From JAJEAO01 sp963667635 (lineage in GTDB: Bacteria; Acidobacteriota; Vicinamibacteria; Marinacidobacterales; Marinacidobacteraceae): 64,000 nucleotides of DNA. The notes under the pieces were generated by a model. It did not search any database and was not told the origin of the DNA. It was given only the letters and a program-made list of their open reading frames with translations. The stretch is taken from positions 3,286,001 to 3,350,000 of the forward strand of contig OZ246946.1 of assembly GCA_965232015.1 (NCBI GenBank), given 5' to 3'. This document shows, one piece after another, positions 50,943-59,628 of this stretch. Each line of letters begins with the position of its first letter. The stretch's first letter is position 1. A program made the position numbers and the translations under genes.

Positions 50943-53006
50943 ATGTTGTCCGAATCCGTGAACCCCATTCCGCCCGTCGCGAAGTCGCGTCGGTGTGTGC
51001 GCGTCGCCGCGTGGATCGTCGCCACCATGGCGCTCGCTGCTCCAGCCGCCGCCCAGGAGCCGACCGAGCTGGTGGTGACGCCGTCCGAGTTGACCCTCGA
51101 GGTCGGCGGCACCGCCCAGCTCCAGGCCGAAGTCCGCGACGCCAGCGGCGCCGCCGTGGAGCGGCAGGTCGTCTTCTTCTCGCGCGCCCGACGCTACGTG
51201 GGCGTGACGCCCACCGGCATGGTGGAGGCGCACCGTCCCGGCGAGCACACGCTGATCGCGCTCGTGCCGGTGGAGGATGGCCCGGCGAGCCGGCGGTCCG
51301 AGGCCTCGGTCATGGTCGAGATCCCGGTCTCGGTCGCGTGGCCGCCGCTCGCTTCGGTGGAAGTGGCGCCGCTGCCGTCGAGCCTCTACGCGCGGACGTC
51401 GCTCCCGGTGAGCGCCAGCGCGACCGACGAATCGGGCGCCGACCGGAAGCCGGAGTTCAACTGGAGCTCGAGTGACGCCTCGGTCGCGACCGTCAGCGAG
51501 CACGGGATGCTCATGCTCCACGGCGAGGGCTCGGCGACCATCACCGCTACCGCGGAGGGGGTCCGGGGAACGGCCGACCTCTCGGTCGCCGCCAATCCGG
51601 CGGTCCGCATCGAGGTGTCTCCCGACGGCGCCGAGGCGCGCACCGGCGATGTGGTGTGGCTGGAGGCTTCGGCTCTCGACGCGGCGGGGAACGCGGTGCC
51701 CGACTACCCGCTCCAGTACGCCGTCTTCACGCGTACTCCACCGAACCTCGTCGCCCCGGGCGCCGCGGCCTTCGTGGAGCCCGATGGGGCGTTCGTGGCC
51801 GAGCGCGCCGGTCTCCACACCGTCGTCGTATCCGGCGGAGGGCTCACCGCCCGGACCTCCCTCCGCGCCGTCCCCCGGGACATCAGGAAGGACTGGGAGA
51901 TCGTGGGCCGTGGCCCGGTGCGCGACCGGCACACCTCGGATCTGTGGGTCTGGGAGGGTCTCGACGGACGCGACTACGCCGTCACCGGGACCTGGGGCGC
52001 CGACGGCCATGCTTACTTCTGGGATGTGACCGACCCGTCGAGCATTCATCTCGTGGACACCGTCCGGGTCAACGCCCGCACCGTGAACGACGTGAAGGTC
52101 TCGCCTGATGGCAAGTTCGCGGTGATCAGCCGCGAGGGAGCGTCGGACCGCAAGAACGGCCTCGTCGTGCTCGATGTCTCGAACCCGACCGACGGCGTTC
52201 GCATCCTGTCCCGCTACGACGATCAGTTGAGCGGCGGAGTCCACAACGTCTTCGTCGCCGAGGAGCACATCTACGCGCTTTCCGCGGGTCGTCGCTACGA
52301 CATCCTGAACGCCGAGGATCCGGCGAACCCCTACCGGGTGGGACGGTTCGAGCTCGACACCCCCGGGCACGGCATCCACGACGTGTGGGTCCATGAGGGG
52401 ATTGCGTGGTCCTCGAACTGGACCGACGGGATCGTGGCGGTGGATGTCGGCGGCGGCGAGCTCGGCGGCGCGCCGAACGACCCGAAGATGATCGGCAGCT
52501 TCACCTACCCGAGCGGCTGGAACCACGCCGGCTTCCCCTACCGCAGCCAGTCCACCGGCAAGATGCTCGTCTTCGCCGGAGACGAGAGCTTCCCCTGGAC
52601 CTTCGATCCCGAGGGCGACCTGCCCGATCGCGCCGCCGGCTGGATCCACATCGCCGAGTGGGACGAGGAAGGCGGCGAGGGCCGCGAAGTGGCGCGTTAC
52701 CAAGTGCCCGAGGCGGGCAGCCACAACGTGTGGGTCGAGGACGACATCCTCTACGTCGGCTACTACAACGGCGGGCTCCGGGTTGTGGACGTCTCGGGTG
52801 ACCTCCGCGGCGACCTCTACACCCAGGGCCGCGAGATCGCCTTCTTCGAGCCCGCTGATCCCGACGGATACAAGAAGAACGCCCCCTTCGCGTGGGGCGC
52901 GCAGCCGTTCAAGGGCCACATCTTCCTCACCGACTGGAACTCCGGCCTGTGGGCGATGAAGCTGGTGGACCCGGAGACGCCCCGGAACATGGGAGAACCG
53001 CAGTGA
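50943..53006 (+). CDS. secreted Ig-like + LVIVD-repeat protein, paralogue 1
   Basis: 687 aa from ATG 50943, with GAGGAGG 9 bases upstream. Signal peptide (to about residue 38, APAAAQEP), then two or three bacterial Ig-like (Big_2) domains (LVVTPSELTLEVGGTAQLQA, NWSSSDASVATVSEHG, SATITATAEGVRGTADLSVA), and from about residue 310 a seven-bladed propeller with LVIVD repeats (DYAVTGTWGADGHAYFWDVT, NGLVVLDVSNPTDGV, NGGLRVVDVSGDL). Probably periplasmic or surface-exposed; LVIVD repeats are linked to adhesion or ligand binding, with no known enzyme role. It is followed by a YncE-like gene overlapping by GTGA. Two close paralogues lie further downstream. Confidence 0.88.
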   Translation: MLSESVNPIPPVAKSRRCVRVAAWIVATMALAAPAAAQEPTELVVTPSELTLEVGGTAQLQAEVRDASGAAVERQVVFFSRARRYVGVTPTGMVEAHRPGEHTLIALVPVEDGPASRRSEASVMVEIPVSVAWPPLASVEVAPLPSSLYARTSLPVSASATDESGADRKPEFNWSSSDASVATVSEHGMLMLHGEGSATITATAEGVRGTADLSVAANPAVRIEVSPDGAEARTGDVVWLEASALDAAGNAVPDYPLQYAVFTRTPPNLVAPGAAAFVEPDGAFVAERAGLHTVVVSGGGLTARTSLRAVPRDIRKDWEIVGRGPVRDRHTSDLWVWEGLDGRDYAVTGTWGADGHAYFWDVTDPSSIHLVDTVRVNARTVNDVKVSPDGKFAVISREGASDRKNGLVVLDVSNPTDGVRILSRYDDQLSGGVHNVFVAEEHIYALSAGRRYDILNAEDPANPYRVGRFELDTPGHGIHDVWVHEGIAWSSNWTDGIVAVDVGGGELGGAPNDPKMIGSFTYPSGWNHAGFPYRSQSTGKMLVFAGDESFPWTFDPEGDLPDRAAGWIHIAEWDEEGGEGREVARYQVPEAGSHNVWVEDDILYVGYYNGGLRVVDVSGDLRGDLYTQGREIAFFEPADPDGYKKNAPFAWGAQPFKGHIFLTDWNSGLWAMKLVDPETPRNMGEPQ

Positions 53007-54139
53007 TCCGCCTCCGACTCCTCGCCCCGGCCCTCGCGGCCGCCTTCGCTCTCGCGCTCCCGGCCCTCGCCGAGGATCCGGAGCCGCCGAAGCGGAACTA
53101 CTTCGTCTATGTGTGCGCCGAGTCGGACGACACGGTGCATCTCATCCGGTTCGGTCCCGGCGGCACCGCCGAGGTGGATCGGATCGCGGTGGGCAGTTTC
53201 CCCACCGAAACCGAGGGGCCGCACGGGATCAACCTCTCGCCCGACGGGAAGTACTGGTTCCTCTCCATCGCCCACGGGATGCCGTTCGGATCGGTTCACA
53301 AGTACGAAACCGGCACGAACGAGTGGATGGGCGACGCGACCCTCGGCATGTTCCCGGCGACCATGGATATCTCGCCGAGCACCGGGCTGCTCTACGTCGT
53401 CAACTTCAACCTGCACGGCGACATGGTTCCGAGCACGATCTCGGTCGTGGAGACCGGCACCATGATCGAGGTCGCCACGATCGACACCGGGGTCATGCCC
53501 CACGGCGCCCGGATGAACGCGGACGGCACCCGGCTCTATTCGGTCAACATGATGGACGACGAGCTGGTCGAGGTGGACACCCTCCGGTTCGAGATCGCCC
53601 GTCGGCTCGCGTTGGGCACCGATCCGCCGGATCCCCACGCCGGCCACGCCGGCATGAGCGACATGGTGGGAGACATGAGCGGCATGCGGATGCCGGTCGT
53701 CAAGCCGACCTGGGCCACCAAGCCGTCGCCGGACGGGAAGGTGTACGTGGCCGGCAACGGCGACAGCGCCATTTACGAGGTGGATCTCGATTCGTGGGAG
53801 GTGTCCCGCCGGCTCGACGCCGGGCCCGGCGAGAACCCCTACAACCTCGAGATCACCTCCGACGGCAGCCTGCTGGTCGCCACCTACAAGTCGGGCAACA
53901 AGGTCGGCTTCTGGGATCTGGAGTCGGGATCGCTGATCGCGGCGCCCGAGACCACCCGCCGGGTTCCCCACGGCGTGGTCGTGACCGACGACGACCGCTA
54001 CGCCCTGGTGACTCTCGAGGGCGTCGGCGGCGAGCCGGGGACCGTCGAGGTCTATGACCTGTCCGTCGCCGAGCGCGTCGGAGAGGTGGACGTCGGCAAG
54101 CAGGCCGGCGGGATCATCTACTGGAACGGCCAACCCTGA
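53003..54139 (+). CDS. YncE-like seven-bladed beta-propeller protein
   Basis: 378 aa from GTG 53003, overlapping the stop of the previous gene (GTGA). Signal peptide (MIRLRLLAPALAAAFALALP, ending ALAE). Repeats such as HGINLSPDGKYWFLSI, HGARMNADGTRLYSVN, TKPSPDGKVYVAGNGDS and HGVVVTDDDRYALVTL define a YncE/YVTN-type propeller. Between blades, near residues 210-235, a Met/His-rich loop reads PHAGHAGMSDMVGDMSG, then MRMP, which looks like a soft-metal (copper) site. Periplasmic; ligand unknown. It sits between LVIVD paralogues 1 and 2. Confidence 0.84.
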   Translation: MIRLRLLAPALAAAFALALPALAEDPEPPKRNYFVYVCAESDDTVHLIRFGPGGTAEVDRIAVGSFPTETEGPHGINLSPDGKYWFLSIAHGMPFGSVHKYETGTNEWMGDATLGMFPATMDISPSTGLLYVVNFNLHGDMVPSTISVVETGTMIEVATIDTGVMPHGARMNADGTRLYSVNMMDDELVEVDTLRFEIARRLALGTDPPDPHAGHAGMSDMVGDMSGMRMPVVKPTWATKPSPDGKVYVAGNGDSAIYEVDLDSWEVSRRLDAGPGENPYNLEITSDGSLLVATYKSGNKVGFWDLESGSLIAAPETTRRVPHGVVVTDDDRYALVTLEGVGGEPGTVEVYDLSVAERVGEVDVGKQAGGIIYWNGQP

Positions 54140-54183
54140 GGCGAGACGAGGAACCGACCCTTCCCGAGCGGAGAACGCGCACC

Positions 54184-56289
54184 ATGAACGAGCAATCCAG
54201 GAACGCCGGCGCCCTGCCGGCGCCCCGAACCCCGGTTCGGCAATTTTTCGCCGCCCTGGCGGCGGCCTTTCTGCTCTTCGCCGCCTCGGCCGCGGCGCAG
54301 GAGGAGGCCGAAGAGCCCACGGGGCCGCAGCCTTCCGAGCTGATCGTCACGCCGTCGGAGGTCACGCTGGAGGTCGGCGAGACGCTGACCCTCGAGGCCG
54401 AAGTCCGCGATGAAGAGGGTGGCGTCATGGACCGGACCGTGGTGTTCTACTCGCGCCGCCGCCGGGCCGTGGGCGTGAACCCGGCGGGCATCGTGGAGGC
54501 GTATCGGCCGGGCGAGCACACCCTGATCGCCATGGTGCCGCGCGATCCCGAGGACAACAACCGCCGCGCCGAGCCCGCGGTTCAGGTCGAGATCCCGGTC
54601 ACGATCCCGAACCCGCCGGTGGCCACCGTCGAGGTCGCGAATCTGCCCGGTCGGCTCTATGCCGGAACCGAGATCAGCCTCCGCGCCCTCGTGACTGACA
54701 CCTCCGGCGCCACCCGCAACGATGTCGAGGTCGGCTGGAGTTCGAGTGATCCGTCGGTCGCCGAGGTGGATGCGCTCGGCGTCCTGACCCTGGCTGGCGC
54801 CGGCGGCGCCACGCTGACCCTGACCGCGGAGGCGGTGAGCCATGACGCCGCGATCGAGGTCGCCGCGAACCCGGCCGCTTCGATCACGCTGGAGGCGAGG
54901 CTCGACCCGAACGCGAGCGATCCGGTCCGCACCGGGGACGTGGTTTTCTTCGAGGCCGAGGTTCTCGACGCGAGCGGCGGCGCGGTGCCCGAGTACCCGG
55001 TCCAGTTCGCCTCGTTCGGGGTCGCCGCCGACGGCATCATCGCCCCCGGCGCCACCTCGCAGGTCGGCGCCGACGGGGCGTTCGTGGCCGAACGTCCCGG
55101 CACGCACACGGTGATCGCCGACGGGTTCACGGTGTCGGCGTCGGCTTCGGTCCGCGTCGTGTCCCGCAACGTGCGGAAGGACGTGGAGATCGTGGGGCAG
55201 GGGCCGGTCCGGGACCGGCGCACCTCGGATCTGTGGGTCTGGGAAGGAACCGACGGTCGCGACTACGCGGTCACCGGAACCCACAGCGCCGACGGGCACG
55301 CCTACTTCTGGGACGTGACCGACCCCTCGGCGATGGCGCTGATCGACACGGTCCGGGTGGACGCCCGCACGGTGAACGACGTGAAGGTGTCGGAGGACGC
55401 GAAGTTCGCGGTGATCAGCCGCGAAGGGGCGTCGAACCGGAAGAACGGGCTGGTGATCCTCGACGTGAGCGACCCGGCGAACGGGGTTCAGGTGATCGCC
55501 CGCTACGACGACCAGCTCAGTGGCGGGGTGCACAACGTGTTCATCGCCGAGGAGCACATCTACGCGCTCTCGGCGGGCCGGCGGTACGACATCCTGAACG
55601 CGGAGGATCCGACGAACCCGTACCGGGTGGGGCGGTTCGAGCTGGACACGCCGGGGCACTCGATCCACGACGTGTGGGTGCACGAGGGGATCGCGTATTC
55701 GTCGAACTGGAGCGACGGAGTGGTCGCGGTGGACGTGGGTGGCGGCGGCATGGGGGGCGCGCCGAACAACCCGGTGCTGCTGGGGAGCACGCCGTATCCG
55801 AGTGGCTGGAATCACGCGGCGTTCCCGTATCGGAGCGAGTCCACCGGGAAGTTCCTGATGATCGGGGGCGACGAGGCCTTCCCCTACCAGACCATCCGGC
55901 AGCCGGAGACTCCGGGGCGGGCCGCGGGCTGGATCCACATCTACGAGTGGGACAACTGGGAGGAGCCGAAGGAAGTGGCGCGCTACCAGGTTCCGGAGGC
56001 GGGGACGCACAACCTGTGGGTGGAGGACGACATCCTCTACATCGCCTACTACAACGCGGGCCTGCGGGTCGTGGACATCTCGGGCGAGCTGCGGGGGGAT
56101 CTCTACCGCCAGGGACGGGAGATCGCCGCCTTCCTCCCGGAGGATCCCGAAGGGCACATCCCGAACGCTCCGATGACGTGGGGTCCGCAGCCCTACAAGG
56201 GCCACATCTTTCTCAGCGACATGAACTCGGGGCTGTGGGCGGTGAAGCTCGTGGACCCCGAACCGGTGTTCCTCGGCGAACCCCGGTAG
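54184..56289 (+). CDS. secreted Ig-like + LVIVD-repeat protein, paralogue 2
   Basis: 701 aa. Signal peptide (about residues 1-39, ASAAAQEE), Ig-like domains (LIVTPSEVTLEVGETLTLEA, GWSSSDPSVAEVDALG) and an LVIVD propeller from about residue 320. It is more similar to paralogue 3 than to paralogue 1. Within the propeller some DNA stretches are identical to paralogue 3 at synonymous sites too (e.g. about 77 bases around 55260-55334), which suggests gene conversion between the two. It starts 44 bases after the YncE-like gene and 34 bases before paralogue 3. Confidence 0.88.
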   Translation: MNEQSRNAGALPAPRTPVRQFFAALAAAFLLFAASAAAQEEAEEPTGPQPSELIVTPSEVTLEVGETLTLEAEVRDEEGGVMDRTVVFYSRRRRAVGVNPAGIVEAYRPGEHTLIAMVPRDPEDNNRRAEPAVQVEIPVTIPNPPVATVEVANLPGRLYAGTEISLRALVTDTSGATRNDVEVGWSSSDPSVAEVDALGVLTLAGAGGATLTLTAEAVSHDAAIEVAANPAASITLEARLDPNASDPVRTGDVVFFEAEVLDASGGAVPEYPVQFASFGVAADGIIAPGATSQVGADGAFVAERPGTHTVIADGFTVSASASVRVVSRNVRKDVEIVGQGPVRDRRTSDLWVWEGTDGRDYAVTGTHSADGHAYFWDVTDPSAMALIDTVRVDARTVNDVKVSEDAKFAVISREGASNRKNGLVILDVSDPANGVQVIARYDDQLSGGVHNVFIAEEHIYALSAGRRYDILNAEDPTNPYRVGRFELDTPGHSIHDVWVHEGIAYSSNWSDGVVAVDVGGGGMGGAPNNPVLLGSTPYPSGWNHAAFPYRSESTGKFLMIGGDEAFPYQTIRQPETPGRAAGWIHIYEWDNWEEPKEVARYQVPEAGTHNLWVEDDILYIAYYNAGLRVVDISGELRGDLYRQGREIAAFLPEDPEGHIPNAPMTWGPQPYKGHIFLSDMNSGLWAVKLVDPEPVFLGEPR

Positions 56290-56323
56290 ATCCCGGCGGC
56301 CTCTCCCGGTCGCCCGCCGTCCC

Positions 56324-58384
56324 ATGACCAGAACGACTTTCCGCTCCTTTCCCGGCTTCCCCGCTGCCTTCGCCGCCGCCCTTCTGCTTGCCCTGCCGGC
56401 GCTCGCCCAGGAGGAGGAATCCGCCCCCGGTCCGCAGCCCGCGGAGCTGATCGTCACGCCGGCGGAAGTGGAGCTCGAAGTCGGCGAATCGCTGACGCTC
56501 GAAGCGGAGGTCCGCGATGAGGAAGGCGGCGTCATGGACCGGACGGTCGTGTTCTACTCCCGCCGCCGCCGGGCGGTGGGCGTGAATCCGGCGGGAATCG
56601 TGGAGGCCTACCGGCCGGGAGAGCACGTCCTGATCGCCATGGTGCCGAAGGATCCGGAGGACAACCACCGCCGGGCCGAGCCCGCCGTCGTCGTCGAGAT
56701 CCCGGTCACGATCCCGAACCCGCCGGTCGCCTCGGTCGAGGTGGCCAACCTGCCGGGCCACCTCTACGCCGGGACCGAGGTCAACCTCCGCGCCCTCGTG
56801 ACCGACACCTCCGACGCGGTCCGTCACGATGTCGAGGTCGGCTGGAGCACCGCCGATCCGTCGGTCGCGAGCGTGGACTCCCTCGGCGTCCTGACTCTGG
56901 TGGGGTCCGGGAGCACGACCCTCACCGTCTCCGCCGAGGCGGCCTCGCATGACGCGGCGATCGAAGTGCTCGCCAACCCGGTCGCCTCGGTCACGCTGAG
57001 CGGCGCCCCGGACGAGGCGGTGCGGACCGGAGACGTGGTCTTCCTCGAGGCGCGCGTCCTCGATGCCTCCGGGAACGAGGTCCCCGACTACCCGGTGCAG
57101 TTCGCCGCCCTTGGCGTTCCCGCCGACGGCATCATCGCTCCCGGCGCCACCTCCCAGGTCGGCGAGGACGGCGCGTTCGTAGCGGAGCGGTCCGGCACCC
57201 ACACCGTGATCGTGGACGCTTTCACCCACTCCGCGACCGCCACCATCGCCACCGTCCCCCGCAACGTGCGCAAGGACGTCGAGGTCGTGGGACGGGGTCC
57301 GGTCCTCGATCGGCGCACCTCCGACCTGTGGGTGTGGGAAGGGACCGACGGACGCGACTACGCGGTCACCGGAACCCACAGCGCCGACGGGCACGCCTAC
57401 TTCTGGGACGTGACCGACCCCTCGGCGATTTCGCTGATCGACACCGTCAGGGTGGACGCCCGCACGGTGAACGACGTGAAGGTCTCGGAGGACGCCCGTT
57501 TCGCTGTGATCAGCCGGGAGGGGGCTTCCAACCGCAAGAACGGCCTCGTCATCCTCGACGTGAGCGACATGCAGGGCGGCATCCAGGTCATCGCCCGCTA
57601 CGACGACCAGCTCAGCGGCGGCGTCCACAACGTGTTCATCGCCGAGAACCACATCTACGCGCTCTCGGCGGGTCGCCGCTACGACATCCTGAACGCCGAG
57701 GATCCGACGAACCCCTACCGGGTCGGACGCTTCGAGCTGGACACGCCGGGGCACTCGATCCACGACGTCTGGGTCCATGAAGGGATCGCGTATTCGTCGA
57801 ACTGGAACGACGGCGTGGTTGCGGTGGACGTCGGGGGCGGCGGCCAGGGCGGCGCGCCGAACAACCCGGTGATGCTGGGGAGCACGCCCTACCCGAGCGG
57901 CTGGAACCACGCGGCGTTCCCGTATCGCAGCCAGTCCACCGGGAAGTTCCTGATGATCGGGGGTGACGAGGCCTTCCCGTACCAGTTGATCGAAGGGGAC
58001 CGCGCCCCGCGCCGGGCCGCGGGCTGGATCCACATCTTCGAGTGGGACGAGTGGGATGCGCCGAAGGAAGTGGCGCGCTATCAGGTGCCGGAGGCGGGGA
58101 CGCACAACCTGTGGGTGGAGGACGACATCCTCTACATCGCCTACTACAACGGGGGACTCCGGGTCGTGGACCTTTCCGGCGAGCTGCGGGGCGACCTCTA
58201 CCGGCAGGGCCGCGAGATCGCCATGTTCCGCCCCATGGATCCCGGCAGCGTCAAGCCGAATACGCCGTTCGTGTGGGGACCGCAGCCTTACAAGGGTCAC
58301 ATCTTCCTCGCCGACAACAGCTCCGGCCTGTGGGCGGTGAAGCTGGTGGACGCCGACCCGGTGTATCTGGGCGAACCGCAGTAG
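56324..58384 (+). CDS. secreted Ig-like + LVIVD-repeat protein, paralogue 3
   Basis: 686 aa. Signal peptide (FAAALLLALPALAQEE), Ig-like domains (LIVTPAEVELEVGESLTLEA, GWSTADPSVASVDSLG) and LVIVD propeller repeats (DYAVTGTHSADGHAYFWDVT, NGGLRVVDLSGEL). Third member of a tandem family. It ends with VYLGEPQ, like the other two (MGEPQ, FLGEPR). The conserved terminus and shared order argue for stepwise local duplication. Followed 74 bases later by the ornithine-cyclodeaminase-family gene. Confidence 0.88.
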   Translation: MTRTTFRSFPGFPAAFAAALLLALPALAQEEESAPGPQPAELIVTPAEVELEVGESLTLEAEVRDEEGGVMDRTVVFYSRRRRAVGVNPAGIVEAYRPGEHVLIAMVPKDPEDNHRRAEPAVVVEIPVTIPNPPVASVEVANLPGHLYAGTEVNLRALVTDTSDAVRHDVEVGWSTADPSVASVDSLGVLTLVGSGSTTLTVSAEAASHDAAIEVLANPVASVTLSGAPDEAVRTGDVVFLEARVLDASGNEVPDYPVQFAALGVPADGIIAPGATSQVGEDGAFVAERSGTHTVIVDAFTHSATATIATVPRNVRKDVEVVGRGPVLDRRTSDLWVWEGTDGRDYAVTGTHSADGHAYFWDVTDPSAISLIDTVRVDARTVNDVKVSEDARFAVISREGASNRKNGLVILDVSDMQGGIQVIARYDDQLSGGVHNVFIAENHIYALSAGRRYDILNAEDPTNPYRVGRFELDTPGHSIHDVWVHEGIAYSSNWNDGVVAVDVGGGGQGGAPNNPVMLGSTPYPSGWNHAAFPYRSQSTGKFLMIGGDEAFPYQLIEGDRAPRRAAGWIHIFEWDEWDAPKEVARYQVPEAGTHNLWVEDDILYIAYYNGGLRVVDLSGELRGDLYRQGREIAMFRPMDPGSVKPNTPFVWGPQPYKGHIFLADNSSGLWAVKLVDADPVYLGEPQ

Positions 58385-58458
58385 GGACCGCTTCCGGCGC
58401 GGAGCCGGGGAGGATCCGGGACGTGGTTGTCGCGCGTCGCCGATGGGAGGAATCCACC

Positions 58459-59433
58459 GTGCGCATCGTTTCCTTGCCGGAAATCCGGTCCGCCATCACG
58501 CCGGAGGCCGCCGTCGAAGCGGTGAAGGCGGGCTTTGTCGCCCATGCGCAGGGTCTCGTGGACTGCCCTCCGCCGATGCAGATCGTCTTTCGGGACGACC
58601 AGCGGGAACTCACCGGCGAGTGCCACGTCAAGTCCGCGACCTGGAGCGGGAATCCCTGGCTCTCCGTCAAGATCGCCTCCGGCTCCTACCGCAACGCGGA
58701 GCGCGGTCTGCCGGGAGCGGGCGGGATGGTCGTCGTGCTCTCCGCCGACACCGGCCTGCCGGTCGCGCTGCTGCATGACGACTGCTGGCTCACCAACGTG
58801 CGCACCGCCGCCGCCGGGGCCCTCGCCGCGGCGCTGAAGCCGGTCTCCGGCGAAGCGACCCTCGGCGTGATCGGCACCGGCGTCCAGGCGAAGATCCAGG
58901 TGGAGATGATCTCGGCCCATCTGGGACTCTCATCGGTGGCCGTTTGGGGACGGTCGCCGGCGAAGGCCGCGGCGCTTGCGAAGACACTCGCCGCCGGAGG
59001 GCTTGCCGCAACCGCGATGAACACCGTCCGTGACGTGTGCCATGCCAGCGCCATCCTCGTCACCACCACCCCGGCCACCAGCCCGGTCGTCCGGCTGGAG
59101 GACGTCCCCGAAACCCTCCACATCGTCGCGGTCGGGGCCGACACCCCGGGCAAGACCGAGCTGGATCCGCGCATCCTGGGACGCGCCCACACGATCGTCA
59201 CCGACGACCACCGGGAGTGTCTCGAAAACAGTGACTTCGGCGCCGCGGTGCGCGCCGGCGCGGCGGCGGAGGACAGCGACTTCTCCTTCGGCGAACTGCT
59301 GGCGCGCGACACCCCGGACCCGCGGCTGGCGCGGAACGGGATTTCCGTCGTGGACCTGACCGGGATGGGGGTCCAGGATCTCGCGATCGCGACGCTGACC
59401 CTGGAGGCGCTCGGGAAGGCATCGGGGCGCTGA
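58459..59433 (+). CDS. ornithine cyclodeaminase / mu-crystallin family dehydrogenase
   Basis: 324 aa from GTG 58459, with GGAGG 8 bases upstream. Rossmann fold with GVIGTGVQAKIQVEMI (NAD(P)-binding GxGxQ, residues ~137-152), the substrate lysine region HVKSATWSGNPWLSVKIASG, and the Asp in VAVGADTPGKTELDP. The family contains ornithine cyclodeaminases, alanine dehydrogenases and pyrroline-2-carboxylate reductases (LhpI type). With a proline-racemase-family dehydratase candidate at the head of this gene run, reduction of pyrroline-2-carboxylate to proline is the most coherent role, but this is inference from context. Cytoplasmic. Convergent with the TonB receptor gene downstream. Confidence 0.87.
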   Translation: MRIVSLPEIRSAITPEAAVEAVKAGFVAHAQGLVDCPPPMQIVFRDDQRELTGECHVKSATWSGNPWLSVKIASGSYRNAERGLPGAGGMVVVLSADTGLPVALLHDDCWLTNVRTAAAGALAAALKPVSGEATLGVIGTGVQAKIQVEMISAHLGLSSVAVWGRSPAKAAALAKTLAAGGLAATAMNTVRDVCHASAILVTTTPATSPVVRLEDVPETLHIVAVGADTPGKTELDPRILGRAHTIVTDDHRECLENSDFGAAVRAGAAAEDSDFSFGELLARDTPDPRLARNGISVVDLTGMGVQDLAIATLTLEALGKASGR

Positions 59434-59601
59434 CGCTCGCCACGCACGGTCCGGTGCGGCGGGTTCTGACTTCAGTCAAGGCTCTCGGAGCCATCGCCGA
59501 GCCGGAGCGCGGCGGCCTCCATCCGGATCCGCCCGGGTTGGCGCCGCGCCGGACCGCGACTCGATCCCGCCGGCGACTCGAGTCACCACCCGAGTCACAC
59601 C

Positions 59602-59621
59602 GTCGCCGTAGCGCCGGCGAC
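59602..59621. terminator. terminator-like hairpin between convergent genes
   Basis: GTCGCCG (59602-59608) pairs with CGGCGAC (59615-59621) over a 6-base loop in the 195-base gap between the cyclodeaminase-family and TonB genes. No T-run on either side. Confidence 0.4.
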
Positions 59622-59628
59622 GCCGGTC

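Noticed and set aside
50295..52919. 874-codon minus-strand frame over the LVIVD gene
   Set aside because: Antisense shadow with Val/Asp/His/Arg-rich composition repeated over each paralogue.
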